A model generated the notes under the pieces. It ran no database searches. It saw nothing but the letters and a program-made list of their open reading frames with translations, and was not told the DNA's origin. Both the position numbers and the translations under genes were made by a program. Below, one piece after another: positions 1 to 8,505 of a DNA stretch of 48,562 bases; positions within the stretch are counted from its first letter, which is position 1; each line of letters opens with the position of its first letter. Source of the stretch: an uncultured Roseburia sp. (GTDB taxonomy: Bacteria; Bacillota; Clostridia; Lachnospirales; Lachnospiraceae); assembly GCA_944380515.1 (NCBI GenBank), contig CALWHT010000059.1, forward strand, positions 1 through 48,562, written 5' to 3'.

Positions 1-79
1 TGGTGGATATGGTTAATTGTTACTGGACATCTCAATTATACCATAAATCAGTGAGGAGTTGTTTTATTTTGCAACAAAA

Positions 80-121
80 AGAATCCTGTATTTATGCGGG
101 TTCTGGCGTTTCGCAAACGCC
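80..121 (+). promoter_or_regulatory. Tandem hairpins in the feoA leader
   Basis: Two adjacent dyads lie before feoA. The first pairs 80-86 with 98-104 (one G.T). The second is a perfect 7-bp palindrome (GGCGTTT/AAACGCC, 105-121) followed by an A/T-rich run. They could be the terminator of an upstream gene outside the window or a leader structure controlling the feo operon. No clear Fur box was recognised here. Bases 1-79 hold no gene that I can support. Confidence 0.4.
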
Positions 122-153
122 TATATAAAAAATATACATAAAAGGAGCATAAT

Positions 154-375
154 ATGAAGACATTAAAAGAAGTTGCCTGCGGCAGTACCGTGAAGGTGAA
201 GAAACTGACCGGTGACGGTCCGGTGAAAAGAAGAATCATGGATATGGGAATCACGAAGGGAGTGGATATCTATGTAAGAAAAGTAGCTCCCCTGGGCGAC
301 CCGGTGGAGGTGACCGTGAGAGGGTACGAATTATCCCTGCGGAAGGCCGATGCGGAAATGATTGAGGTGGAGTAA
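154..375 (+). CDS. feoA: FeoA, ferrous iron transport accessory protein
   Basis: This 73-aa protein is a stand-alone SH3-like FeoA domain. It shows the family pattern of a basic beta-barrel with 'RRIMDMGI' around residues 26-33 and 'PLGDPVEV' near 46-53. FeoA proteins act in the cytoplasm on the FeoB transporter. The start has a good ribosome binding site (AAAGGAG, about 142-148). feoB follows 87 bp downstream in the same direction, and the gap carries a short palindrome (GTTAGC/GCTAAC, 391-406) whose role is unknown. Length and context fit FeoA well. Confidence 0.93.
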   Translation: MKTLKEVACGSTVKVKKLTGDGPVKRRIMDMGITKGVDIYVRKVAPLGDPVEVTVRGYELSLRKADAEMIEVE

Positions 376-462
376 TTTTTTTGCCCTCGCGTTAGCTATT
401 GCTAACAAAAGACAGAAGAAACGAACAAACCGGAAGACGACAAAAATATAAGGAGAAAAGTT

Positions 463-2616
463 ATGGCAGTAAAAATTGCACTCGCAGGAAATCCAAACTG
501 CGGAAAAACAACATTATTTAATGCCCTGACCGGTTCCAATCAGTTTGTGGGGAACTGGCCCGGTGTAACGGTAGAAAAAAAGGAAGGTAAATTAAAGGGA
601 CACAAGGATGTCATCATCATGGACCTGCCGGGTATCTATTCCCTGTCACCCTACACGCTGGAAGAAGTGGTCGCGAGAAACTACCTGATTGGGGAGCGGC
701 CCGACGCGATTTTAAATATCGTGGACGGTACGAACATCGAACGAAACCTGTATCTCTCCACACAGTTGATGGAGCTTGGCATTCCGGTGATTATGGCAGT
801 CAATATGATAGATGTCCTGGAAAAGAACGGGGACAAAATACATATCGATAAGCTGAGCAAAAAGCTTGGCTGCGAGGTGGTTGAGATTTCCGCCTTAAAG
901 GGAACCGGTATCCAGAAAGCGGCGGAAAAGGCGGTTGCCCTTGCGCAGAGCAAAAAGACGGCGGCCCCGGTGCATGAATTTTCCGAGGAAGCGGAGCGCA
1001 TCATCCAAACTGTGGAAGCAAAGCTCACCGGCATCGTTCCGGAGGAGCAGAAGCGCTTCTTTGCCATCAAGCTTTTGGAGAAGGATGATAAGATAAAAGA
1101 GCAGATGCGTACGGCGCCCGATGTTTCGGCGGAAATAGGACAGATGGAGGAAGCGTTTGACGATGATACCGAGAGCATCATCACAAATGAGAGATATGTC
1201 TATATTTCTTCCATTATCGGCGAGTGTGTCACCAAACAGCAGAAGGAAAAGCTGACAATCTCCGATAAGATTGACCGTGTTGTAACCAACCGGTGGCTGG
1301 CACTCCCGATTTTTGCAGCGGTAATGTGGCTGGTGTATTATGTTTCCGTTTCGACGGTCGGAACGATCGTGACCGACTGGACGAACGATGTTTTGTTCGG
1401 CGAAATCATTCCGCCGGCGATCGAGAGCCTGTTGGTTGCGGTGAATTGCGCGGACTGGCTGCAGGGACTGATCCTTGACGGTATTGTGGCCGGCGTGGGC
1501 GCGGTACTTGGCTTTGTACCGCAGATGCTGGTACTGTTTATCTTCCTTGCGTTTTTGGAAAGCTGCGGATATATGGCGCGTGTTGCGTTTATCATGGACC
1601 GTATTTTCCGTAAATTCGGACTTTCGGGAAAGTCCTTCATCCCGATGTTGATCGGTACGGGCTGCGGTGTTCCGGGCGTTATGGCGTCGAGAACGATTGA
1701 GAATGACCGTGACCGTAAGATGACGATCATGACGACGACCTTTATCCCGTGCGGAGCGAAGCTTCCGATCATCGCGCTGATTGCGGGCGCGCTGTTTGAC
1801 GGTGCTTCCTGGGTTGCTCCGAGTGCTTACTTTGTAGGAATCGCGGCAATTATCTGCTCCGGTATTATTTTAAAGAAAACAAAAATGTTCGCCGGAGACC
1901 CGGCTCCCTTCGTCATGGAGCTTCCGGCATATCACTGGCCGACGGTCGGCAACGTATTGAGAAGCATGTGGGAGCGCGGCTGGTCCTTCATTAAAAAAGC
2001 GGGAACCATTATCCTCTTATCCACCATCGTACTGTGGTTCTTAATGAGCTTCGGCTGGGTAGACGGTTCCTTTACAATGCTTGAGACCGAGCAGTTAAAT
2101 AACAGTATTCTTGCCGCTATCGGCAGCGCGATTGCCTGGATTTTCGCTCCGCTCGGCTGGGGAGACTGGAAAATGGCGGTTGCGGCAGTCAGCGGCCTGA
2201 TTGCGAAGGAGAACGTTGTCGGTACCTTTGGTATTCTGTTTGGCTTTGCCGAGGTTGCGGAAGACGGTGTGGAAATCTGGGGACAGCTTGCGGGAAGCAT
2301 GACGGCGGTTGCCGCATATTCCTTCCTGGTGTTCAACCTCTTATGCGCACCCTGCTTTGCGGCGATGGGAGCGATTAAGCGTGAGATGAACAACGCCAAA
2401 TGGTTCTGGTTTGCAATCGGCTATCAGACCGTGCTCGCATACGTGGTATCTCTGTGCATTTATCAGATCGGTACGCTTGTGACCACGGGCGCATTCGGAA
2501 TCGGGACGGTTGTTGCCTTCCTGCTTGTGATTGGCTTCATTTATCTGCTGTTCCGCCCGTACAGGGAGAGCAAAACATTAAACGTGAACATAAAAGGTAT
2601 GGCAGGCGCAAGGTAG
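463..2616 (+). CDS. feoB: FeoB, GTP-gated ferrous iron transporter
   Basis: The 717-aa protein has an N-terminal G domain with G1 'GNPNCGKTT' at residues 9-17, G3 'DLPG' near 54 and G4 'NMID' near 115. A helical GDI-like linker follows, then a polytopic membrane part from about residue 270 with the Gate motifs typical of FeoB ('GCGVPG' and 'IPCGAKLP'). It imports Fe2+ across the inner membrane. The ribosome binding site is AAGGAG upstream of 463. It sits between feoA and the Cys-rich FeoB-associated gene, a standard Firmicute feo order. No truncation is seen. Confidence 0.96.
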   Translation: MAVKIALAGNPNCGKTTLFNALTGSNQFVGNWPGVTVEKKEGKLKGHKDVIIMDLPGIYSLSPYTLEEVVARNYLIGERPDAILNIVDGTNIERNLYLSTQLMELGIPVIMAVNMIDVLEKNGDKIHIDKLSKKLGCEVVEISALKGTGIQKAAEKAVALAQSKKTAAPVHEFSEEAERIIQTVEAKLTGIVPEEQKRFFAIKLLEKDDKIKEQMRTAPDVSAEIGQMEEAFDDDTESIITNERYVYISSIIGECVTKQQKEKLTISDKIDRVVTNRWLALPIFAAVMWLVYYVSVSTVGTIVTDWTNDVLFGEIIPPAIESLLVAVNCADWLQGLILDGIVAGVGAVLGFVPQMLVLFIFLAFLESCGYMARVAFIMDRIFRKFGLSGKSFIPMLIGTGCGVPGVMASRTIENDRDRKMTIMTTTFIPCGAKLPIIALIAGALFDGASWVAPSAYFVGIAAIICSGIILKKTKMFAGDPAPFVMELPAYHWPTVGNVLRSMWERGWSFIKKAGTIILLSTIVLWFLMSFGWVDGSFTMLETEQLNNSILAAIGSAIAWIFAPLGWGDWKMAVAAVSGLIAKENVVGTFGILFGFAEVAEDGVEIWGQLAGSMTAVAAYSFLVFNLLCAPCFAAMGAIKREMNNAKWFWFAIGYQTVLAYVVSLCIYQIGTLVTTGAFGIGTVVAFLLVIGFIYLLFRPYRESKTLNVNIKGMAGAR

Positions 2617-2644
2617 TGCGCTGCTTGCGGAAAGGAGGCGCCTT

Positions 2645-2782
2645 ATGGGAACGGTGGTAACAGGACTGGTGCTTGCGGGGATTGTCGCATTGGTAATCCG
2701 CAGCATGGTCCGGGACAGGAAAAACGGGAAGTCTATCCGGTGCGGCGGAGATTGCAGGCATTGCGGAGGGCATTGCCATTAA
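2645..2782 (+). CDS. FeoB-associated Cys-rich small membrane protein
   Basis: This 45-aa protein begins with a single hydrophobic helix (roughly residues 3-20), then a basic stretch, then a Cys/His-rich tail ('CGGDCRHCGGHCH' at the C-terminus). This is the pattern of the FeoB-associated Cys-rich family found just after feoB in Clostridia. It probably sits in the membrane beside FeoB and handles metal on one face, but its exact role is not known. The start has the RBS AAAGGAGG 7 bases upstream. The next gene starts 14 bp downstream. Confidence 0.85.
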   Translation: MGTVVTGLVLAGIVALVIRSMVRDRKNGKSIRCGGDCRHCGGHCH

Positions 2783-2796
2783 GACAGGAGGAAGCC

Positions 2797-3300
2797 ATGG
2801 CGACAGGAGGAAGCAGTCAGAAAAAGAAGAATCATGAAACTGCCAATTATCAGAGAACACAGATGCAGAAAGAAATGGTAATCCAGAGGCTGCGGGAACA
2901 GGGCTGCCGTATTACCAGACAAAGGCTGATGCTTCTGGATGTGATTCTGGAGGAGGACTGCTCCTGCTGCAAGGAAATTTATTACCGGGCGGCAAAGCTT
3001 GATCCGGGAATCGGCGCGGCGACCGTGTACCGCATGGTAAATCTTCTGGAAGAGGTGGGCGCCATCAGCAGGAAAAATATGTACCGGATTGCATGCGGGG
3101 CGGGCTGCGAAAAGGAGAACGCCTGTACCATTGAGCTGGACGATAATACGGTAAAAAAGCTCTCAGCAAAAAGCTGGAATGCGGTGGTGCTTGCTGGATT
3201 ACGCGCCTGCGGCTACATTGAGAACCAGGGCATCCGCAACGTTATTGTACAGTCCTGCGACTGCCTGGCCCCGGCAGGCTTATCGACCGTAAAACCGTAG
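2797..3300 (+). CDS. Fur-family metal-responsive regulator
   Basis: This 167-aa protein carries a Fur-type winged helix: 'GCRITRQRLMLLDVI' at about residues 35-49 and 'GAATVYRMVNLLEEVGAI' at about 73-90. The C-terminal half is unusual for Fur. The His-rich sensor motif is not obvious; instead there are Cys pairs ('CGAGCEKENAC', 'QSCDC') that could bind metal. The start at 2797 is chosen because AGGAGGA lies just upstream. Co-transcription with feoAB suggests local control of iron uptake, but no binding site is proven and the metal sensed is unknown. Confidence 0.82.
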   Translation: MATGGSSQKKKNHETANYQRTQMQKEMVIQRLREQGCRITRQRLMLLDVILEEDCSCCKEIYYRAAKLDPGIGAATVYRMVNLLEEVGAISRKNMYRIACGAGCEKENACTIELDDNTVKKLSAKSWNAVVLAGLRACGYIENQGIRNVIVQSCDCLAPAGLSTVKP

Positions 3301-3328
3301 CTTTGCGGTGTAAAACAGGAGTAAAAGA

Positions 3329-3589
3329 ATGTTAAAAATTACAGCGAAGATAGACGGAATGCAGTGCGGAATGTGTGAAGCCCATGTCAATGACGCAATC
3401 AGGAGCGCATTTTCCGTCAAAAAGGTGAGTTCCTCTCACACAAAGAATCAGACGGTGATTCTGACGGAGCAGGAGATTAACGAGCAGGAATTAAAGGCGG
3501 TGCTCGATGCCACCGGGTATCATCTGGTGGCGGTGGAGAAAGAGCCTTATCAAAAAAAGGGATTTTTTTCTGTATTTCAAAAGCAGTGA
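3329..3589 (+). CDS. Small HMA-domain (metallochaperone-like) protein
   Basis: This 86-aa protein fits the ferredoxin-like heavy-metal-associated fold. 'GMQCGMCEAHV' near residues 10-20 gives a CxxC metal site in the first loop, followed by an alpha-beta-beta-alpha-beta pattern. HMA proteins normally carry Cu+, Zn2+ or similar metals. It is the last gene of the feo operon, 28 bp after the Fur-family gene, and a strong terminator follows. Its link to iron uptake is contextual only. Confidence 0.8.
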   Translation: MLKITAKIDGMQCGMCEAHVNDAIRSAFSVKKVSSSHTKNQTVILTEQEINEQELKAVLDATGYHLVAVEKEPYQKKGFFSVFQKQ

Positions 3590-3594
3590 GACAG

Positions 3595-3638
3595 CATCCC
3601 CGGTATCGGTGTATAAGACCGATGCCGGGGATGTTTTT
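3595..3638 (+). terminator. Intrinsic terminator after the feo operon
   Basis: A 16-bp G/C-rich stem (CATCCCCGG... paired with ...CCGGGGATG) with a 7-base loop is followed by five T residues at 3634-3638. It lies just after the HMA gene stop. Confidence 0.92.
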
Positions 3639-3749
3639 CTTATGGTGCGTTTAGTGACATATATTTTCGGAGGAACCGGTTTGTAGTATAATGAATGAAA
3701 GAACACGCAGACGAGGAAAATAAATATCAAAAAAATGGAGGATTTTATG

Positions 3750-4520
3750 AATATTGCAATCGTGACCGGGGCTTCCAGCGGTCTTGGAAGTGAATTTGTC
3801 CGTCAGCTGGAAAAAGAACGGAAGCTGGATGAAATTTGGGTCATTGCCCGCAGAAAAGAGCGGCTTAAGGCGCTGCAGGAGCAGGTGCAGACAAGACTGC
3901 GCATCCTGCCGCTTGATTTGACAAAGCCGGAGGCCATCGGAGAGCTGGAGGAGCTTTTGCACCGAAAAAAACCGCGGGTCCGTGTACTGATTAACGCGGC
4001 CGGTTTCGGAAGAATCGGCTCCTGGCGGGAGATATCCCGGGAGGACTGTGTCGGCATGATCGATTTAAATTGCCGTGCCGCGGTAGATGTCACACAGACT
4101 GTCCTGCCGTTTATGCGGCGCGGCGGACGCATTTTGCAGATTTGCTCGACGGCGGCCTTCCAGCCGTTTCCGTATCTGGGAATTTACGCGGCGACAAAGG
4201 CGTTTTTGTACCGATACAGCCGTGCCCTGCGGGTGGAGCTTTACAGCACGGGCATTCATGTCACCGCCGTCTGTCCGTACTGGATTAAGGATACCGAGTT
4301 TATTGCAGGGGCCAGGAAGAGTAAAAACAGCTCCTATATCCGCAGCTTTCCGTTTGCCTCGCGCCAGAAAAATGTCGTGCGCCGTGCCCTGCTTGACGCA
4401 AAATTAAATCTTGCGGTCTCCACGCCCGGAGTGGTGTGCAGCATACACCGTCTGTTTGCGAAAATCATGCCGGCGGGCGTGATGATGGGAGTATGGGAAC
4501 TCCTGCGGCGGCTCCCGTAG
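3750..4520 (+). CDS. Short-chain dehydrogenase/reductase (SDR)
   Basis: This 256-aa classical SDR has the cofactor motif 'TGASSGLG' at residues 7-14, 'NAAGFG' near 85 and the catalytic 'YAATK' near 145 (YxxxK), preceded by Ser residues of the active site ('CSTAAF'). It should be an NAD(P)-dependent oxidoreductase with unknown substrate. Start 3750 is preferred over 3735 because GGAGG lies 6 bases upstream of it. A -10-like TATAAT is at 3687-3692. The C-terminal end abuts a MarR remnant, which suggests a deletion scar. Confidence 0.87.
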   Translation, partial: NIAIVTGASSGLGSEFVRQLEKERKLDEIWVIARRKERLKALQEQVQTRLRILPLDLTKPEAIGELEELLHRKKPRVRVLINAAGFGRIGSWREISREDCVGMIDLNCRAAVDVTQTVLPFMRRGGRILQICSTAAFQPFPYLGIYAATKAFLYRYSRALRVELYSTGIHVTAVCPYWIKDTEFIAGARKSKNSSYIRSFPFASRQKNVVRRALLDAKLNLAVSTPGVVCSIHRLFAKIMPAGVMMGVWELLRRLP

Positions 4521-4527
4521 ACGAAAA

Positions 4528-4710
4528 GTGTACATCAGCCTGACGGAAGCGGGAGAGAAGCATATTACAGGCAGATATCAGGACGCCGTAAAAAGCTACA
4601 GTATACTTTTTGAAAGGCTTGGCGAGCAGGACGCGAAGGAGTATTTCCGTATACTCAAAAGGATACATGAAATTGTGGCAGAGATGCAGAAAGAAGGGAT
4701 TTTTTTATGA
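4528..4710 (+). pseudogene. C-terminal remnant of a MarR-family regulator
   Basis: The 60-aa frame 'VYISLTEAGEKHI...' matches the end of MarR-type regulators: the wing strand, the 'LTEAG' motif and the last dimerisation helix. The whole N-terminal winged helix is missing. The frame has no convincing ribosome binding site, since the SDR stop codon is 8 bp upstream. Its stop overlaps the lon start (ATGA at 4707-4710). I read this as a deletion scar that removed the regulator's DNA-binding part. The intact gene was probably a MarR-lon operon. Confidence 0.7.
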
Positions 4711-6986
4711 TTACATTACCGGTTTATAATATACTAATGCTACCCGAGGTCAATTATTATTTTCAGAAGGATTATCTGAAAAAGCTTACACAGGAGAATT
4801 TGGAGCCGAATGAAAAGGTTCTTTTCCTGGTTTTGCGGGAGGACAAAAGCAAGGATGAGCTGACGCCTGGGGACTTTTATCCCATCGGCGTGACCGGCAC
4901 CATTACGGAGGCGGACAGTGACGGAGGTATCAGCATCCGCGCGGAGGAACGTGTGCAAATTGATACCCTTGAGATGGAAAACGGAAAAATAAACGTTGCC
5001 TATTTTATAAAAGCGGATATTGCGGATATGGATGAGAAAAGCCTCGAGGAAGAATTTAAGGCTGTTCAGTCAGCGCTGCTTCAATATATCAGCAATTTTC
5101 AGTGGGGAATTATCGCCAGAAATTATGTGCTGCGCTGGAAGTCGCTGGAGGATATGGCGGCTGCCCTGTCCTATCAGTTAAATATCACAAATGAAGAAAA
5201 ATATAAAATCCTGGAGGCGGATACCATTTCCGGGCGTCACGAATTGATTAAGCAGGCGGTCTATGAATTTATTGAAATGTCAAAGGTGAGCGTAGACGCG
5301 CAGAGGGCGCAGACGGAATCCAACGAAAGGCTTTACCGGGAAGATGCCATCAAAAAGCAAATTGCCATCCTGCAAAGTGAATTGGATAAGATGCATCCGG
5401 AAAGCGTGACGGACATCCGGAAATTTGAGATGAAAATACAGGATTCGGGGATGAATGAGACCGCGAAAAAGGAAGCGGAAAAAATATTAAACCGCATGAA
5501 GCAGGAGGGGGAGAACAGCCATGAGTACGGAATGCTGTACGATTATCTGGACTTTGTAACCGCCCTCTCGTGGAAGAAGGAGGAGTTTTGCCGGATTGAC
5601 CTTGCGGATGCGGAAAAGATTTTGGATGAGGAGCATTACGGATTAAAAAAAGCAAAGAAACGCATTATCCAGCAGATTGCCGCGATGGAATTAAGAAAGA
5701 AGCAGTCCGGTTCGATTCTTCTGTTTGTGGGAGCTCCCGGAACCGGAAAAACCAGTATCGGCCAGAGCATTGCGAAAGCGCTCGGCAGAAAATATGTAAG
5801 GGTAAGCCTGGGCGGTATCCGTGATGAGGCGGAAATCCGCGGCCACAGGCGCACCTATATCGGCGCCATGCCGGGAAGAATTATGGAAGGAATCAAAAGA
5901 AGCGGCGTGTCGAATCCCGTGATGGTACTGGACGAAGTGGATAAGCTTACGAAGGCCTACGACGGAGACCCCTCCAGCGCGCTGCTGGAGGTACTTGACC
6001 CGGAGCAGAACAACACGTTTACGGATCATTATATGAATGTGCCGTACGACCTGTCGGACGTTTTATTCATCTGTACTGCAAACAGTACGGACACCATCCC
6101 GGAGCCTCTTTTGAACCGTATGGAAGTCATTTCTTTTCAGGGCTACACGGAAACGGAAAAGCTTCAGATCGCCCGGAAGCACCTTCTTCCCAAAGCGATG
6201 GAAAGCATGGGAATCCGGGAATCGGATATCGAAATAGACGATGAGGTACTTCGGACCGTGATTTCGGATTTTACGATGGAGGCCGGAGTCCGCGGACTGA
6301 AAAAATGTATGGATGCAATCTGCCGTGAGGCGGCAGTCCGCCTGGTAAAGGGAGCGGAAACGCCGATACATATCGCTTCCGGCGAATTGCGGGATTATTT
6401 TGACACACACCCGATTCACCATGAACAGATTCATGTGCAGAAGAATCCGGGAATTGTGACCGGGCTTGCATGGACCAAGGCTGGAGGGGACATCCTTTTT
6501 ATAGAAGCGATGTTTGTAAAGGGAAAGGGTCAGACCATTATCACGGGGCAGCTTGGGGACGTGATGAAAGAATCCGTACAGATAGCGGTAAGCCTTGTAA
6601 AGTCGCTGTTCCCTGAAAAGGCGGAGCTGTTTGAAAAGAACGATCTGCACATCCATGTGCCTGCCGGGGCGGTTCCCAAAGACGGACCCTCGGCCGGAAT
6701 CACATTGACGGCAGCCATTGCCTCCCTGGTAACGGGGCAGAGAGTGGACTCGGAGTATGCGATGACAGGCGAGGTCTCCCTGCAGGGACGGCTGATGCCG
6801 ATCGGGGGATTGCCTGAAAAGCTGATGGCGGCAGTCCGCGCAGGGGTAAAAACCGTTTTCATACCGAAAGAAAATACGGAAGATTTATCCGAGGTCGCCG
6901 CGGAGGTAAAGGAGCAGCTTGAAATTATTCCGTTAGAGAAGGTAACGGATATATTTGAAAAAACGGGCATTAAATCAAATCCGTAA
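4707..6986 (+). CDS. lon: Lon ATP-dependent protease
   Basis: This 759-aa cytoplasmic AAA+ serine protease has an N-terminal Lon substrate-binding domain (about 1-200), a coiled-coil region, Walker A 'GAPGTGKTS' near 342, Walker B 'VMVLDEVDK' near 405, arginine-rich AAA motifs and a C-terminal peptidase domain. The catalytic Ser is in 'KDGPSAG' near 663 and the Lys in 'LPEKLMA' near 705. Lon degrades damaged and regulatory proteins. Its start overlaps the stop of the MarR remnant, so translation may be coupled. Its 3' end overlaps the convergent merR-type gene by 17 bp. Confidence 0.95.
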   Translation: MITLPVYNILMLPEVNYYFQKDYLKKLTQENLEPNEKVLFLVLREDKSKDELTPGDFYPIGVTGTITEADSDGGISIRAEERVQIDTLEMENGKINVAYFIKADIADMDEKSLEEEFKAVQSALLQYISNFQWGIIARNYVLRWKSLEDMAAALSYQLNITNEEKYKILEADTISGRHELIKQAVYEFIEMSKVSVDAQRAQTESNERLYREDAIKKQIAILQSELDKMHPESVTDIRKFEMKIQDSGMNETAKKEAEKILNRMKQEGENSHEYGMLYDYLDFVTALSWKKEEFCRIDLADAEKILDEEHYGLKKAKKRIIQQIAAMELRKKQSGSILLFVGAPGTGKTSIGQSIAKALGRKYVRVSLGGIRDEAEIRGHRRTYIGAMPGRIMEGIKRSGVSNPVMVLDEVDKLTKAYDGDPSSALLEVLDPEQNNTFTDHYMNVPYDLSDVLFICTANSTDTIPEPLLNRMEVISFQGYTETEKLQIARKHLLPKAMESMGIRESDIEIDDEVLRTVISDFTMEAGVRGLKKCMDAICREAAVRLVKGAETPIHIASGELRDYFDTHPIHHEQIHVQKNPGIVTGLAWTKAGGDILFIEAMFVKGKGQTIITGQLGDVMKESVQIAVSLVKSLFPEKAELFEKNDLHIHVPAGAVPKDGPSAGITLTAAIASLVTGQRVDSEYAMTGEVSLQGRLMPIGGLPEKLMAAVRAGVKTVFIPKENTEDLSEVAAEVKEQLEIIPLEKVTDIFEKTGIKSNP

Positions 6987-7761
6987 TCTGAACCTCGCTC
7001 TGCATACTGTCGAACCGGAATTTGTCGGACAGGACGTTTGTCACGATTACGGTACTGTTTTTTAAAGGGCCGAACTCCTTTTCGATAAAGGAGAGAAGGT
7101 CCTTGTTATCGGGCATATTTTTCCGGACGCATGTAAAGACAGAGGCAGGCACCCGCAGGATATGACCGGATTCCTTTTCCGGGGGAGGAACGGTGAGCAC
7201 TTCCAGAAAAAGCCAGGAGGAAACCCAGCCGTTTTGATAGCGGAACAGGCGGCCGGAGGGCGAAATCGGGGTCATATGATGACTCTGGGCATATTCAAAA
7301 AGATTTGTGAACATCGACCTGAAATCGGAAAGATTTTGGCAGTGCTCACAGGGAGCGGTGATGAAAAAGCGCTCCCGAATGCTTCGCCGGTAATGGCCTG
7401 TTTCGTTTTGATACTGCCGGTTTTCTTTCTGGTCCTCCAGATGATATTCAATCTGCCGTAATGTCGTCTGTATATCTTCCATTTTTGCTTCGGCAAGCTT
7501 CTTTCCATCTTCAAACAGCTTCTGCACGAGAAAGGTGTCTCCCTCGACATAATTTTTCAAATTCTTCAGCGGGATTCCAAGATTGATCGCCAATAGGATC
7601 GTATCTAAAATGATGAGCTGTTCCGGCGAATAGTAGCGGTATTTGGAATGCGGGTCCACGTATGCCGGACGCAGCACGCCTATTTTCTCATAGTACAGAA
7701 GAGAATTGATATTTACATTTCTTAGCTTGGCAAATTCACTGATTTTTAAGTAATTACTCAT
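6970..7761 (-). CDS. MerR-family transcriptional regulator with effector domain
   Basis: The 263-aa protein starts with a MerR winged helix ('LKISEFAKLRNVNINSLLYYE', then 'YRYYSPEQL') at about residues 5-50. A long coiled-coil dimerisation helix (about 80-115) follows, then a C-terminal domain of about 130 residues resembling GyrI-like ligand-binding folds. Such regulators activate promoters with long spacers in response to small molecules. The divergent promoter at 7784-7814 has exactly this architecture, so its likely target is the kinase-like gene at 7906 and perhaps itself. The ligand is unknown. Confidence 0.85.
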   Translation of the reverse strand: MSNYLKISEFAKLRNVNINSLLYYEKIGVLRPAYVDPHSKYRYYSPEQLIILDTILLAINLGIPLKNLKNYVEGDTFLVQKLFEDGKKLAEAKMEDIQTTLRQIEYHLEDQKENRQYQNETGHYRRSIRERFFITAPCEHCQNLSDFRSMFTNLFEYAQSHHMTPISPSGRLFRYQNGWVSSWLFLEVLTVPPPEKESGHILRVPASVFTCVRKNMPDNKDLLSFIEKEFGPLKNSTVIVTNVLSDKFRFDSMQSEVQITDLI

Positions 7762-7783
7762 AAAAATTTCTCACAAAATAGTA

Positions 7784-7814
7784 TTGACTCCCTTATTGTA
7801 ATGGGGTTTATACT
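7784..7814 (+). promoter_or_regulatory. MerR-type promoter with 19-bp spacer
   Basis: The -35 TTGACT (7784-7789) and -10 TATACT (7809-7814) are separated by 19 bp rather than 17. The spacer holds an imperfect dyad (CCC...GGGG, 7791-7806). This is the hallmark of promoters that MerR proteins activate by underwinding. It lies between the divergent MerR gene and the gene at 7906. Confidence 0.72.
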
Positions 7815-7905
7815 ATACATTATACGGCTGAAAAAAGGAGGAATCAAGACCTTTTCGTCTTACAGGGGCACGAGCGCAGCTTACGATTCATAAGGAGGTA
7901 GACAG

Positions 7906-8505
7906 ATGAAAGCCAGATATATTACCGTGGAACGTGAATACGGCAGCGGAGGAACAAAAATTGCCAGACGTCTTGCGGAAGAGACAGGGATTCCCTGCTA
8001 TGGGCATGAGATATTGGAGGCGGTGTCGGAAAAACAGAATATTTCCGTGAGTGAGATAGAAAAGTATGAGGAAACGGTGACAAACAGCTTCCTTTATTCT
8101 ATTTACATCATGGGACAGGCCACCATGGGAAAAGCGGATATGCTCAGCCGGGAAGGACATATTTTCGTGGCGGAGCAGGCGGAAATACAGCGCTTTGCAA
8201 TGAAAGGAAGGGCAATCTTTTTAGGGCATTGCGCGTCGGAGGCATTAAAAAAACAGGAAAAGGTCATCCGGGTATTTATCCGCTGCGGCAATGACGAAGA
8301 AAAGAACCGGCGGATAACGGAAGATTACGGGATTCAGCCCGCGGTGGCAGAAAGCACAAAGAAATATTATGACAAAAAACGTTCCAATTATTATGCCGCC
8401 AATACCGGGCGCAAATGGCAGGATTTTAAAAATTATGACATCATATTAGACAGCGGAGTCCTTGGAGTTGACGGATGTGTTGACGTATTAAAAGGACTGC
8501 TTTAG
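7906..8505 (+). CDS. Cytidylate-kinase-like family protein
   Basis: This 199-aa protein matches the cytidylate-kinase-like group common in Clostridia. It begins 'ITVEREYGSGGTKIARRLAEE', a P-loop-like segment (residues 6-26). Later it has 'GRAIFLGHCA' and Arg-rich segments ('RRITEDYG') typical of NMP kinase lids. The true substrate of this group is not established. The RBS AAGGAGG lies 8 bases before the start. It appears to be driven by the MerR-type promoter. The stop is followed in frame by a fragment of an unrelated enzyme. Confidence 0.75.
   Translation: MKARYITVEREYGSGGTKIARRLAEETGIPCYGHEILEAVSEKQNISVSEIEKYEETVTNSFLYSIYIMGQATMGKADMLSREGHIFVAEQAEIQRFAMKGRAIFLGHCASEALKKQEKVIRVFIRCGNDEEKNRRITEDYGIQPAVAESTKKYYDKKRSNYYAANTGRKWQDFKNYDIILDSGVLGVDGCVDVLKGLL

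Noticed and set aside
105-121. GGCGTTT/AAACGCC palindrome as a tRNA arm or CRISPR repeat
   Set aside because: It is a single short hairpin with no cloverleaf or repeated copies.
681-1184. Long antisense open frame inside feoB, and similar ones inside lon, groEL and the P-type ATPases
   Set aside because: They lack ribosome binding sites and family motifs and lie fully opposite to well-supported genes, so they are shadows of codon bias.
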